Shown here piece after piece: positions 17,148-27,770 of a stretch of 64,000 nt of DNA. The stretch comes from Actinomycetospora lemnae (GTDB taxonomy: Bacteria; Actinomycetota; Actinomycetes; Mycobacteriales; Pseudonocardiaceae), in the NCBI RefSeq assembly GCF_028737315.1, contig NZ_JAQZAO010000004.1, positions 186,001 to 250,000 on the forward strand. Reading direction: 5' to 3'. Position 1 is the stretch's first letter. Each line of letters begins with the position of its first letter. A program made the translations under genes and the position numbers. The notes beneath the pieces are model-generated. The model had not been told where the DNA came from and did no database searches. It was given only the letters and a program-made list of their open reading frames with translations.

Positions 17148-18800
17148 ATGAGCCGTCAGAGTTTGGCGAAGGCTCACCAGAAGATCCAGGAACTTTCCTG
17201 GGAGCCGGTGTACCACGAGCCGTACATGAAGTACGGGACGGACTACACCTTCCGCAAGGCGGCCAAGAAGGACCCGCTCAAGCAGGTCCTCCGGTCCTAC
17301 TTCCCCATGCAGGAGGAGAAGGACAACCGCGTCTACGGAGCGTCCGACGGCGCGATCCGCGGGAACATGTTCCGCCAGGTCCAGGAGCGGTGGCTGGAGT
17401 GGCAGAAGCTCTTCCTGTCGATCATCCCGCTGCCGGAGATCTCGGCCGCCCGGTCGATGCCGATGCTGTTCCAGGCCGTTCCCAACCCGGAGCTGCACAA
17501 CGGCCAGGCGATCCAGATGATCGACGAGGTTCGGCACAGCACGATCCAGCAGAACCTCAAGCGGCTGTACATGAACAACTACATCGACCCGGCGGGCTTC
17601 AACAACACCCTCCGGAACTTCCACTCGGACTACTGCGGCACCATCGGCCGTCAGTTCGCCGAGGGGTTCATCACCGGTGACGCGATCACCGCGGCCAGCA
17701 TCTACCTCACGATCGTCGCCGAGACGGCGTTCACGAACACCCTGTTCGTGGCCATGCCGGCCGAGGCCGCGGCCAACGGTGACTACCTGCTGCCCACGGT
17801 GTTCCACTCCGTGCAGTCCGACGAGTCGCGGCACATCTCGAACGGCTACGCCACGCTGCTCATGGCGCTGTCGGACGAGGACAACCGCCAGCTCCTCGAG
17901 CGCGACCTGCGCTACGCGTGGTGGAACAACCACCGCGTGGTGGACGCCGCGATCGGCACGTTCATCGAGTACGGCACCAAGGACCGCCGCAAGGACCGCG
18001 AGTCCTACGCGGAGATGTGGCGCCGCTGGATCTACGACGACTACTACCGGGCGTACCTGCTGCCGCTCGAGAAGTACGGCCTCGTGATCCCGCACGACCT
18101 GGTCGAGGAGTCCTGGAACCAGATCTGGAACAAGGGCTACGTCCACGAGGTCGCGCAGTTCTTCGCCACCGGGTGGCTCGCGAACTACTGGCGCATCGAC
18201 GGCATGACCGACGAGGACTTCGAGTGGTTCGAGTACAAGTACCCGGGCTGGTACGACAAGTACGGCAAGTGGTGGGAGAACTACAACCGTCTGGCCAAGC
18301 CGAACGGCCACCACCCGATCGTCGCCGAGGACGTCGACTACGTGTACCCGCACCGGTGCTGGACCTGCATGGTCCCGTGCCTCGTGCGTGAGGACATGGT
18401 CGTGGACAAGGTCGACGGTCAGTGGCGGACGTACTGCCACGAGGCCTGCCGCTGGACCGACGCCGAGGCCTTCCGGCCCACGTACCAGGGTCGCGAGACC
18501 CCGAACATGGGCAAGCTCGTGGGTCACCGCGAGTGGGAGACGCTCTACCACGGCTGGAACTGGGCCGACGTGGTCTCCGACATGGGCTTCGTCCGCGACG
18601 ACGGCAAGACCATGACGGCGCAGCCGCACCTCGATCTCGACCCGAAGAAGATGTGGACGCTCGACCACCTGCGGCGCATGCCGCACGTGGCCAGCCCCAA
18701 CGTCATCCTCAACGAGATGAGCGACGCGGAGCGTGAGGCGTTCGTGGCGGACTACAACCGCCAGGGCCCGGCCGGCCGTCCGGCCGACGCGACCAGCTAG
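17148..18800 (+). CDS. mimA: Soluble diiron monooxygenase, hydroxylase alpha subunit
   Basis: The start is ATG 17148, behind AAGGAG. The 550-residue protein carries all six carboxylate/His ligands of a bacterial multicomponent monooxygenase diiron site: E97, E127-x2-H130, E192 and E226-x2-H229. The spacings (30, 3, 62, 34, 3) are the same as in methane monooxygenase MmoX. A C-terminal Cys-rich YHS-like segment (C404, C407, C411, then a further CxxxC) is typical of the propane/phenol branch. The gene order alpha, reductase, beta, coupling protein is that of the prm/mim/thm groups, which hydroxylate propane, acetone, phenol or cyclic ethers. It activates O2 in complex with the beta subunit. The substrate cannot be read from the sequence. 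Confidence 0.95.
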   Translation: MSRQSLAKAHQKIQELSWEPVYHEPYMKYGTDYTFRKAAKKDPLKQVLRSYFPMQEEKDNRVYGASDGAIRGNMFRQVQERWLEWQKLFLSIIPLPEISAARSMPMLFQAVPNPELHNGQAIQMIDEVRHSTIQQNLKRLYMNNYIDPAGFNNTLRNFHSDYCGTIGRQFAEGFITGDAITAASIYLTIVAETAFTNTLFVAMPAEAAANGDYLLPTVFHSVQSDESRHISNGYATLLMALSDEDNRQLLERDLRYAWWNNHRVVDAAIGTFIEYGTKDRRKDRESYAEMWRRWIYDDYYRAYLLPLEKYGLVIPHDLVEESWNQIWNKGYVHEVAQFFATGWLANYWRIDGMTDEDFEWFEYKYPGWYDKYGKWWENYNRLAKPNGHHPIVAEDVDYVYPHRCWTCMVPCLVREDMVVDKVDGQWRTYCHEACRWTDAEAFRPTYQGRETPNMGKLVGHREWETLYHGWNWADVVSDMGFVRDDGKTMTAQPHLDLDPKKMWTLDHLRRMPHVASPNVILNEMSDAEREAFVADYNRQGPAGRPADATS

Positions 18801-18825
18801 TCGCGGCCGCACCACGGTGGGGTGA

Positions 18826-18857
18826 GAGGGAGGGCCGGGTCCGCCCGGCCCTCCCTC
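18826..18857 (+). terminator. 14-bp perfect hairpin between mimA and mimB
   Basis: GAGGGAGGGCCGGG pairs perfectly with CCCGGCCCTCCCTC around a TCCG tetraloop, 25 nt after the mimA stop. Since mimB follows in the same direction, it is probably an attenuator or an mRNA-stabilising 3' end. Either would raise hydroxylase over reductase levels. Confidence 0.8.
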
Positions 18858-18941
18858 GATCCCTCACGCCCTCGTCCGGTCGAGGACACCCCCCTCCTCG
18901 TCCGGATCCCGGCCCACACCTCCCGAACGGAGAAGCCATCG

Positions 18942-19994
18942 ATGGGTGACAAGCACCGGGTCCGCTTCGAACCGGTGGGCATCGAGATCGAGGTCGACGA
19001 GGACCAGACGATCCTGCGTGCCGCCTTCGAGCAGGGCGTGCAGCTCATGCACGGCTGCAAGGAAGGGCAGTGCGCCGCCTGCAAGTCCTTCGTCCTCGAG
19101 GGCGACATGGACGAGATCGAGCTCGACAAGTACTCGACGTTCGCCCTGCCCGACATGGAGCGCGAGGAGGGACAGACCCTCCTCTGCCGCGCCCACGCCT
19201 ACGACGACCTGGTCATCGAGCTCCTCAACTACGACGAGGAGATCATCCGCAGCGGTCTCCCGGTGCGGAAGGGCACCGTGGAGGTGCTGTCCAACGAGGC
19301 CGTCACCCACGACATGCGCCACCTCGTGGTCAAGCAGGTCGCCGGCGAGGACATCAAGTTCTTCCCCGGCCAGTACATGGACCTCACGGTGCCCGACACC
19401 GGCGAGGTGCGGTCGTTCTCGATGGCGAACCTCCCGAACCGCGAGGGCGTGTTCGAGTTCGTCATCAAGATCTACCCGGACGGCGCCTTCTCGCAGTTCC
19501 TGGAGAAGACGGTGGCGCCCGGTGACCGCATCGAGGTGGAGGGCCCGTTCGGGACCTGCACCCTGCGCGAGAACCGCACCTCCGACATCGTCTTCGTCGG
19601 CGGCGGCGCGGGCATGGCCCCGCTGCTCGGTCTCCTGCGGGCGCTCGCGGAGAAGGACGGCGAGCGGAAGGCGCGCCTCTACTACGGCGCGCGCACGAAG
19701 GCTGATCTCTGCTTCGAGGACGAACTGCGCGCGCTCGAGGAGAAGATCCCGGGCTTCCGCTACGTCCCCGCACTCTCCGAGCACACCGGCGACGACTGGG
19801 ACGGCGCGACCGGACTGATCACCGAGGTCGTCCGGGAGAACGAGCCGGGCCTGGAAGGGATGGATGCCTATGTGTGCGGGCCGCCGCCGATGGTGGATGC
19901 GGCGATCGCCCTGCTGACCCAGCGCGGAATGGACGAGCAGCACATCTACTTCGACAAGTTCACCACCACCGGAGAGCCGGAGGACGAGGGCTAA
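18942..19994 (+). CDS. mimB: Monooxygenase reductase component (2Fe-2S, FAD, NADH)
   Basis: A 350-residue reductase with the order ferredoxin, FAD domain, NAD domain. The plant-type 2Fe-2S cysteines are C39, C44, C47 and C82 (GCKEGQCAAC, then LLC). The FAD-binding RSFSMANLP (R-x-x-S type) is near residue 147, the NAD-binding VGGGAGMAP near residue 223, and the terminal CGPPPMV near residue 311. It takes electrons from NADH to the diiron hydroxylase. Its start is 141 nt beyond mimA, an unusually long gap in an otherwise compact operon, and that gap contains the strong hairpin. It is followed by mimC after 3 nt. Confidence 0.95.
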   Translation: MGDKHRVRFEPVGIEIEVDEDQTILRAAFEQGVQLMHGCKEGQCAACKSFVLEGDMDEIELDKYSTFALPDMEREEGQTLLCRAHAYDDLVIELLNYDEEIIRSGLPVRKGTVEVLSNEAVTHDMRHLVVKQVAGEDIKFFPGQYMDLTVPDTGEVRSFSMANLPNREGVFEFVIKIYPDGAFSQFLEKTVAPGDRIEVEGPFGTCTLRENRTSDIVFVGGGAGMAPLLGLLRALAEKDGERKARLYYGARTKADLCFEDELRALEEKIPGFRYVPALSEHTGDDWDGATGLITEVVRENEPGLEGMDAYVCGPPPMVDAAIALLTQRGMDEQHIYFDKFTTTGEPEDEG

Positions 19995-19997
19995 CCC

Positions 19998-21188
19998 ATG
20001 ACCAGCACCGAAGAACGTCCAGAGCGGAGCGTTCCGAAGCCCGTCTTCACCGACGCGGAAGCGGGCGCCAAGGAGTTCCCCGACTCCGGGCCCTCGGCCC
20101 GGCGCTACAACTACTTCAAGCCGGCGAAGCGCAAGCAGACCCACTACGAGGACGTGACGGTCGAGGTCCAGCCGGACCCGCGCCACTACCTCTCCCAGGG
20201 GTGGATCTACGGCTTCGCCGACGGCTCGCGCGGCTACCCGCTGACCTGGACGAAGCTCAAGGCGTGGGGGGTCGACGAGCCCGAGCCCGAGCGCGGCCCC
20301 GGCTCCGGCGGCAAGCACGTCGAGGACTGGCCGGCCCACGGGTGGCACGAGTTCCGTGATCCCAACGAGGAGTGGGAACTCACGATGTACCGGTACAACG
20401 CCAACGTTGTCCGGCAGGTCACCCAGAACGTCGAGAACGCCCGCAACGCGAAGGCGTTCGACCAGTGGACCCCGAACTGGGTGCGCTTCGTGGAGCGCAA
20501 CGTCGGCGCCTGGATGCACATCGAGCACATCCTCGGCCTGTACGTGTTCGCCGCGTGCAACCGGTCCGGCCCGACGAACATGCACAACACGGCGATGGCC
20601 GTGAACAGCGAGCACAAGATCCGCTTCGCGCAGGACCTGGCGCTCTACAACCTCACCCTCACCGAGGAGATCGAGGGCTTCGACGGCTCGGCCCACATCG
20701 ACGCGTGGAACAACGACGCGGAGTGGCAGGGCGTGCGCAAGGTCGTCGAGGAGATCACCGCCATCGAGGACGACTGGGGCGAGATGATCTTCGCCACCAA
20801 CATCGTCTTCGAGCCCCTGATCGGCGAGCTCTTCCGGTCGAACCTGGTCATGCAGTCGGCGGCCGGCCACGGCGACTACGTGACGCCGACCGTCATGGGC
20901 TCCGGGGAGTACGACTACGCCCAGCGCGACCTGCGCTGGACCGTCGCGGCCTTCGCGCCGCTGACGCAGGACCGCGAGTTCGCGGACCACAACAAGGAGC
21001 TGTTCAACGGCTGGCTCTCCAAGTGGGTGCCGAAGTGCCTCGAGGCGGCCCGCACGATGCAGCCGATGTGGTCGCAGCCCGACGCCAAGCCGCCGCGGTT
21101 CGAGGACGCCCTCGACCGAGCCAAGAGCCGTTTCTCCGCGATCCTCACCGACCTCGGCCTCGAGACCCCGAAGGAGCTGAACCAGTGA
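19998..21188 (+). CDS. mimC: Monooxygenase hydroxylase beta subunit
   Basis: A 396-residue, helix-rich protein with the ferritin-like fold of hydroxylase beta subunits but without the diiron ligands. Recognisable parts are RRYNYFKPAKRKQTHYEDVT near residue 36, QGWIYGFADG, and WTPNWVRFVERNVGAWMH in the core that packs on the alpha subunit. It forms the alpha2beta2 (sometimes with gamma) hydroxylase with MimA. It starts 3 nt after mimB and overlaps mimD by GTGA, which supports fixed subunit stoichiometry. Confidence 0.94.
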   Translation: MTSTEERPERSVPKPVFTDAEAGAKEFPDSGPSARRYNYFKPAKRKQTHYEDVTVEVQPDPRHYLSQGWIYGFADGSRGYPLTWTKLKAWGVDEPEPERGPGSGGKHVEDWPAHGWHEFRDPNEEWELTMYRYNANVVRQVTQNVENARNAKAFDQWTPNWVRFVERNVGAWMHIEHILGLYVFAACNRSGPTNMHNTAMAVNSEHKIRFAQDLALYNLTLTEEIEGFDGSAHIDAWNNDAEWQGVRKVVEEITAIEDDWGEMIFATNIVFEPLIGELFRSNLVMQSAAGHGDYVTPTVMGSGEYDYAQRDLRWTVAAFAPLTQDREFADHNKELFNGWLSKWVPKCLEAARTMQPMWSQPDAKPPRFEDALDRAKSRFSAILTDLGLETPKELNQ

Positions 21189-21565
21189 CCAAGAGTTTCA
21201 AGACGGCCGAGAGCCCGTTCAAGCAGGACAACACCGAGTCCGGCATGGCCGGCGTGACGCTGATGAACAACCAGATCGGCGTCGTGGTGGCCGAGGTGAT
21301 GGACCGTCAGGAGAACGTGACGGTCAAGCACCTGCCCTCGATGATCCGCGTGGACTGCGTGGGCCGCATGGACTTCGTGTACGCGGAGATCTCCGAGGCG
21401 CTCGGCGAGGAGCCCGACTTCTACAACGCCGCCGAGTTCGAGGAGAACATGTCGACCCACTACGGGAAGATGATCCACATGGACGACCGGACGATCATGT
21501 TCGGGAATCTCGAGGAGGCCGCCGAGTTCATCGGCGACATGCTCCCACCCGTGGTGAAGAAGTAG
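21185..21565 (+). CDS. mimD: Monooxygenase coupling/regulatory protein
   Basis: A 126-residue cofactor-free effector protein of the MmoB/DmpM family. Its GTG start lies in a GTGA overlap with mimC. The core GVTLMNNQIGVVVAEVMD and the following RVDCVGRMDFVYAEI are typical. It binds the hydroxylase and couples O2 activation to substrate oxidation. It is the last gene before a very strong hairpin, so the four catalytic components probably form one transcript segment. Confidence 0.93.
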   Translation: MTKSFKTAESPFKQDNTESGMAGVTLMNNQIGVVVAEVMDRQENVTVKHLPSMIRVDCVGRMDFVYAEISEALGEEPDFYNAAEFEENMSTHYGKMIHMDDRTIMFGNLEEAAEFIGDMLPPVVKK

Positions 21566-21572
21566 GACCGGT

Positions 21573-21620
21573 GGCCGGGTCGCCGTCCGCTGCGGGGGCA
21601 CCGCGGGCGGCGGCCCGGCC
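21573..21620 (+). terminator. 18-bp hairpin after mimD
   Basis: An 18-bp stem starting GGCCGGGTCGCCGTCCGC has only two G-U wobbles and no mismatch, closes a 12-nt loop, and is followed by a pyrimidine-rich TTCTCTCCCTTTC tail. It begins 8 nt after the mimD stop. It should terminate or strongly attenuate transcription before the chaperonin gene. Confidence 0.85.
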
Positions 21621-21643
21621 GCCTTCTCTCCCTTTCGCACTGA

Positions 21644-23377
<1,734 letters not shown>

Positions 23378-23407
23378 CAGCGCTGTGACCATCGAGAGGA
23401 GCTCGTC

Positions 23408-24436
23408 GTGAAGGCCGTTCGCGTCCACGGTTACCAGCAGGACCCCAGCCTCGACGACATCCCGGAGCCGAAGCTGCAGGGCCCGCTCGACGTCATCGTG
23501 AAGATCGGTGGCGCGGGGGTGTGCCGGACCGACCTGCACATCGTCAACGGTGACTGGGCGGACATCCAGAACCCGGATCTGCCCTACGTCATCGGGCACG
23601 AGAACGCCGGCTGGGTGCACGAGGTCGGTGACGCCGTCACCAACGTCAGCGTCGGGGACACCGTGATCCTGCACCCGCAGCCGTCCTGCGGGCTGTGCTT
23701 CGCGTGTCGGGCGGGGCGGGACATGCAGTGCACCGGGGGCGCGTTCTTCCCGGGCCTGTCCAACAACGACGGCGGGATGGCCGAGTACCTGCGGACCACC
23801 GCCCGGGCGTGCGTGAAGCTGAACCCGGACACCAACCCCGCCGACGTCGCGGCGCTCGCGGACGCGGGCATCACGGCGTACCACGCCGTGCGCAAGGCCG
23901 TGCCGTACCTGTACCCCGGCACGTCGGCGGTCGTCATCGGCGCCGGCGGCCTCGGCCACATCGGCATCCAGGCCCTGGCCGCGCTGACCGCGACGAAGAT
24001 CGTCGTGGTCGACAAGAACAAGGACGCCCTCGACCTGGCGAAGCGGATCGGCGCCGACGAGACGGTCCTCGCCGACGGCAACCAGGTGGGCGAGGTCCAG
24101 GAGCTGACCGGTGGGGGCGCCACCGTGGTCTTCGACTTCGTCGCCGAGCAGGGCGTCGAGCTCGAGGCCTGGCAGATGACCGGACCCGCGGGCTACCAGT
24201 TCGTCCTCGGGTACGGCGGTGAGTTCAAGGCCCCGACGCTCGACTTCGTCGCCGGGGAGAAGAACGTGATCGGCAACATCGTCGGGACGTACAACGACCT
24301 CGTCGAGCTCATGGTCCTGGCCCAGGCCGGCAAGGTCACGCTCCACACCCAGCAGTACTCGCTCGACAACGCCCTCGACGCCCTGCACGACCTGGACGCG
24401 AACAAGGTGCGCGGCCGGGCGATCCTCGTCCCGTAG
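23408..24436 (+). CDS. Zinc-dependent alcohol dehydrogenase (MDR family)
   Basis: A 342-residue medium-chain dehydrogenase starting at GTG 23408 behind GAGAGGA. The catalytic zinc ligands are C39 and H64-E65 (GHEN). The structural zinc is held by C94, C97, C100 and C108 (CGLCFAC, then C). The NAD-binding motif is GAGGLGHIG near residue 178. It probably oxidises the alcohol made by the monooxygenase to a ketone or aldehyde with NAD. Its position between the chaperonin and the amidohydrolase, with 30- and 15-nt gaps, places it in the same operon, as in known propane and acetone oxidation clusters. Confidence 0.93.
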   Translation: MKAVRVHGYQQDPSLDDIPEPKLQGPLDVIVKIGGAGVCRTDLHIVNGDWADIQNPDLPYVIGHENAGWVHEVGDAVTNVSVGDTVILHPQPSCGLCFACRAGRDMQCTGGAFFPGLSNNDGGMAEYLRTTARACVKLNPDTNPADVAALADAGITAYHAVRKAVPYLYPGTSAVVIGAGGLGHIGIQALAALTATKIVVVDKNKDALDLAKRIGADETVLADGNQVGEVQELTGGGATVVFDFVAEQGVELEAWQMTGPAGYQFVLGYGGEFKAPTLDFVAGEKNVIGNIVGTYNDLVELMVLAQAGKVTLHTQQYSLDNALDALHDLDANKVRGRAILVP

Positions 24437-24451
24437 GAAGGACACCACCAC

Positions 24452-25513
24452 ATGTACGAGAAGGACGGCGAGAAGTACTTCATCGTCGATTCCCACATGC
24501 ACTACTGGGACGCGTCGCCCGAGAACTGGGTGCAGGGCGCGGAGCAGTACGCCAAGGGTTGGATCGAGTGCTTCCACGCCTACCAGGGACTCGGCCCGGC
24601 CGACACGCACCAGCCCCTCGAGGAGTTCCAGAAGGTCTCCGAGGAACAGCTGATGCGCGAGGAGTTCGAGGAGGGCCACGTCGACGTCGCGATCTTCCAG
24701 TCGACGTACCTGCGCGAGTGGTACAAGGACGGCTTCAACACCACCGAGCGCAACGGCTACCTGGCCGAGAAGTACCCGGGCAAGTTCATCCTGAACACGC
24801 GCTTCGACCCCCGCGACGGCGACGCCGGCATGCGCGAGTTCGAGGAGAACGTGCGCAAGTACGGCTGCACCGGTGCGAAGATCTACACCGCGGAGTGGAA
24901 CGGTGACTCGCGGGGCTTCAAGCTCACCGATCCCGAGGCCTACCGCTTCCTGCAGCGCGCCGAGGAGCTCGGCGTCAAGAACATCCACGTCCACAAGGGC
25001 CCGACGATCTGGCCGCTGGACAAGGACGCGTTCGACGTCTCGGACGTCGACCACGCCGCCACGGACTTCCAGGGCCTGAACTTCATCGTCGAGCACGTGG
25101 GTCTGCCGCGCATCGAGGACTTCTGCTTCATGGCGACGCAGGAGCCCAACGTGTACGCGGGCCTGTCGGTGGTCATCGGCGGCCTCATGCACGCCCGTCC
25201 CAAGTTCTTCGCGAAGGTCATGGGCGAGCTGCTGTTCTGGGTCGGCGAGGACAAGATGACCTTCGGCTCGGACTACAACATCTGGGAGCCGAAGTGGCAG
25301 GTCGAGGGCTTCGTCGACTGGACGATGCCCGACGACGACCAGTTCGCCGACTACCCGCGCCTCGACACCAACGGCAAGAAGAAGATCCTCGGTCTGAACG
25401 CGGCGAAGCTCTACGGCATCGACGTGCCGGCCGAGTGCCAGATCAGCGAGGGGCAGCCGGCCGCGCAGGACGACGCCCAGCTCGTCGAGGACCGGTCGGT
25501 GGCCCAGGCATGA
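24452..25513 (+). CDS. Amidohydrolase-2 family protein
   Basis: A 353-residue TIM-barrel metal-dependent hydrolase. The metal-binding H15-x-H17 is in VDSHMHYWD, further His residues are in KNIHVHKG and IVEHVG, and the catalytic Asp is in FGSDYN. The family contains hydrolases and decarboxylases (amidohydrolase-2, ACMS-decarboxylase-like). Homologues are regular members of mim/prm/thm clusters, but their reaction has not been clear to me from family knowledge. It could act on the oxidised product or help assemble the enzyme. The DUF59 gene overlaps its stop by ATGA. Confidence 0.9.
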   Translation: MYEKDGEKYFIVDSHMHYWDASPENWVQGAEQYAKGWIECFHAYQGLGPADTHQPLEEFQKVSEEQLMREEFEEGHVDVAIFQSTYLREWYKDGFNTTERNGYLAEKYPGKFILNTRFDPRDGDAGMREFEENVRKYGCTGAKIYTAEWNGDSRGFKLTDPEAYRFLQRAEELGVKNIHVHKGPTIWPLDKDAFDVSDVDHAATDFQGLNFIVEHVGLPRIEDFCFMATQEPNVYAGLSVVIGGLMHARPKFFAKVMGELLFWVGEDKMTFGSDYNIWEPKWQVEGFVDWTMPDDDQFADYPRLDTNGKKKILGLNAAKLYGIDVPAECQISEGQPAAQDDAQLVEDRSVAQA

Positions 25514-26274
25514 CCGCGGACACGGGTCCAGCTCCCCTGGCGGCGTACTGGTCTGCTGGCTCCGTGTCCCGCGTCCCCGACACCCCGCCGGCCACGCTGG
25601 TCGGCGGGGTGTGGGAGGCGCTGCGCACGGTGCGCGACCCCGAGCTCGACACCGACGTGGTGAGCCTCGACTTCGTGGCCGACTGCTCGGTCGACGAGGA
25701 CGGGATCGCGCACGTGCGCCTGCGCCTGCCGACCTACTTCTGCGCCCCGAACTTCGCGTTCCTCATGGTCGCCGACGCGTGGGACGCGGTGTCGCAGGTG
25801 CCGGGGCTCGCCGACGTCGACGTCGTGCTCATCGACCACTTCGCCTCCGACGCCATCAACGCCGGCGTCGCGGCACGGGCCGGCTTCGTCCACTCCATGG
25901 CGGGCACCGAGGTCGGCGAGGCCGTCGACGAGCTGCACGACCTGCGGCGCACGTTCACCGAGCGGGCGATGATGGCCGGCACCGACCTCGTCGTCCGCCC
26001 GCTGGTCCGCGGGGGCGCGACGCCCGAGCAGATCGCGGCCATGACCCTGGGCGACGCCCCGGACAGCCCCGACCTGCAGCGCCTGCGGGCCCGGCGTCGC
26101 GAGCTCGGCATCCCCGACGGCGACGACGCGCCGTTGGTCGTCGACCCGGTGGGCCGCACCGTCGGCGTCGAGGCCCTGCCGCTGCACCTGCGCAAGGCGC
26201 GCTCGTACCAGGTCGGTGTCGACGCGAACACCAGCATCTGCCGCGGTCAGCTCGCGGCCCGCTACGGGCTGTAG
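25510..26274 (+). CDS. DUF59/MIP18-type Fe-S assembly factor with C-terminal extension
   Basis: The 254-residue product carries a DUF59 domain in residues ~30-120: VRDPELDTDVVSLDFV is the signature, and C78 in TYFCAPNF is the likely reactive or metal-handling Cys. The remaining ~130 residues are a helical extension not found in SufT/PaaD and are not recognised. DUF59 proteins help mature Fe-S or diiron enzymes. Here the obvious clients are the MimB ferredoxin domain or the MimA diiron site, which is inferred. It is coupled by ATGA to the amidohydrolase. Confidence 0.85.
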   Translation: MTADTGPAPLAAYWSAGSVSRVPDTPPATLVGGVWEALRTVRDPELDTDVVSLDFVADCSVDEDGIAHVRLRLPTYFCAPNFAFLMVADAWDAVSQVPGLADVDVVLIDHFASDAINAGVAARAGFVHSMAGTEVGEAVDELHDLRRTFTERAMMAGTDLVVRPLVRGGATPEQIAAMTLGDAPDSPDLQRLRARRRELGIPDGDDAPLVVDPVGRTVGVEALPLHLRKARSYQVGVDANTSICRGQLAARYGL

Positions 26275-26306
26275 AGCGGGTCGCGCCCGAGAGGAGAGAC
26301 CTCGCC

Positions 26307-26924
26307 ATGCCGGTCGATCCGGTCCGGCTCGATCCCGGCAACCACGTCGACCCCGGGACCGGCCGCTGCCTCATGGAGCACGTCTCGGTCCTGGCGGGGG
26401 AGCCGTTCCGGGCCTGGCCGCGGTGCACCCACCCCGCCGTGGCCGCGCTGGCGACCCAGGTCAACGACCGGTGCTCGCCCGTGGGCCGCGCCGCGCTCGT
26501 GCGGCGGGCCGAGGCGCTGACCCGGGCCGACAGCGACGACCCGGCGCTGACCTGGCGCCTGGTCGCGCACGCCGCCGCATCCGTGCTCGCCCTGCGCCCG
26601 GGCGACCCCGGCGCGCTCCGGCGGATCGTCCGGGCCCGGCGCGCGGCCCGCGCGTGGCGCACCGCCGTCCCGCACCGGCTCGCGCGGCGACTGCCGCGGT
26701 GGGCCGTCGTGGGCTGCGGGCTCGCCGCGCTCGACGAGCTCGTCGCGGCCGTGCACGCGCTGCTCGCCGTGACCGGACCGCCCGGCTCCCCGGAGCGCGA
26801 CATCGCCCTGGTCGCCCTGCTCGACACGGTGCTCGACGACGTCCTGGACGACAGGCCCGACGCCCCGCCCACCCCCGCCCTCCCCGTGCCGCGGACCCCC
26901 GTCCGAGAGGAGCAGTACGCATGA
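26307..26924 (+). CDS. Hypothetical protein of the monooxygenase operon, 205 aa
   Basis: The ATG at 26307 follows GAGGAGA and begins 32 nt after the DUF59 gene. The product opens with DPGNHVDPGTGRCLMEHVSVLAGE, split here between a short acidic start and a VSVLAGEPF module with a nearby CTHP, then becomes a long Ala/Arg-rich helical region and a Pro-rich tail. The N-terminal module looks like one I associate with uncharacterised actinobacterial proteins, but I cannot name a function. The CTHP and GRC cysteine/histidine residues could bind a metal. It overlaps the next gene by ATGA. Confidence 0.7.
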   Translation: MPVDPVRLDPGNHVDPGTGRCLMEHVSVLAGEPFRAWPRCTHPAVAALATQVNDRCSPVGRAALVRRAEALTRADSDDPALTWRLVAHAAASVLALRPGDPGALRRIVRARRAARAWRTAVPHRLARRLPRWAVVGCGLAALDELVAAVHALLAVTGPPGSPERDIALVALLDTVLDDVLDDRPDAPPTPALPVPRTPVREEQYA

Positions 26925-27526
26925 CTGCGCCCAGCGAGACCCCCCGCACCGTCCGTCGGATCGGGTCGCCGGCCGCCGCCGCGCTGGCCGACCTCGCCGC
27001 GATCTTCGACGACCTGCAGACCGTGCTCCTGTGCTGCGAGCGCCTGGTGACGCAGCTGTCCGTCCCGGAGCCGGATCCGGTCGTCGTCGAGTCCCTGTGG
27101 ACGACGGCCCTGCTGTCCTACACCCGCTGCTTCGCCCCGGGCGGGCGCGGCATGGGCCTGACCGAGGCCGATGTGACCGGGCTCCAGCTCGAGGGCGAGG
27201 TGCTCGCCTGGCACCAGATGCTGCGCCAGCTCAAGAAGCACTACGCCGACCCCGCCGCCAACCCGCGCGAGACGTTCGACGTCGGCGTGGCCGTGGCCGA
27301 CGGCGTGCCCCAGGGGGTCGCGATCACCTCCACCCGCCAGGCGCTGCCCGACACGATCTCGGTGCACCAGACCGGCGCGATCGCCTACCAGCTCAGCCAG
27401 CTCGTCGACCAGCGCATCGCCGAGCACCAGGGCACGGTGCTCGAGGGGGCCCGCAGCCTGAGCCCCTCGGAGCTGGAGACGCTGGACGAGGTCGAGCTCA
27501 CCGACGCCCCGGAGGGGGAGGCGTGA
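26921..27526 (+). CDS. Hypothetical protein of the monooxygenase operon, 201 aa
   Basis: The start overlaps the previous stop in ATGA, and its own stop overlaps the next start in GTGA, so it is translated as part of a block of three. The product is mainly helical and soluble. A Cys pair (LLCCERL near residue 36) and a conserved-looking EGEVLAWHQMLRQLKKHY segment near residue 90 stand out. I do not recognise the family. Its place suggests a role in assembly or regulation of the monooxygenase, but this is only context. Confidence 0.7.
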   Translation: MTAPSETPRTVRRIGSPAAAALADLAAIFDDLQTVLLCCERLVTQLSVPEPDPVVVESLWTTALLSYTRCFAPGGRGMGLTEADVTGLQLEGEVLAWHQMLRQLKKHYADPAANPRETFDVGVAVADGVPQGVAITSTRQALPDTISVHQTGAIAYQLSQLVDQRIAEHQGTVLEGARSLSPSELETLDEVELTDAPEGEA

Positions 27527-27768
27527 TCGAGAAGTACAACCCCTGGACCGTCGTCAACCTCGTCTTCAACCACCTCGCCGAGCACGGGCTGCACCCCGTG
27601 CTGGGCGAGTCCGGCGACCCGTCGGAGGCGGCGGCGCAGCTGCTGCGCTCGCTCGGGATCACGCCCGGCGACCCGTCGTGGGGCGAGGGCCAGGACGCCG
27701 AGCGCGTGCGCGACGACCTCGCCCGCATCCGGGCGGCGTTCGACGCGTCCCACGACACCCGGGACTGA
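27523..27768 (+). CDS. Small hypothetical protein of the monooxygenase operon, 81 aa
   Basis: The GTG start lies in a GTGA overlap with the preceding gene. The 81-residue product begins IEKYNPWTVVNLVFNHLAEHGLHPVLG and continues as a charged helix. It has no signal peptide, cysteines or membrane segments. It looks like a small adaptor or binding partner of the preceding gene. Codon usage and tight coupling support it as a real gene; the function is unknown. Confidence 0.7.
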   Translation: MIEKYNPWTVVNLVFNHLAEHGLHPVLGESGDPSEAAAQLLRSLGITPGDPSWGEGQDAERVRDDLARIRAAFDASHDTRD

Positions 27769-27770
27769 CC

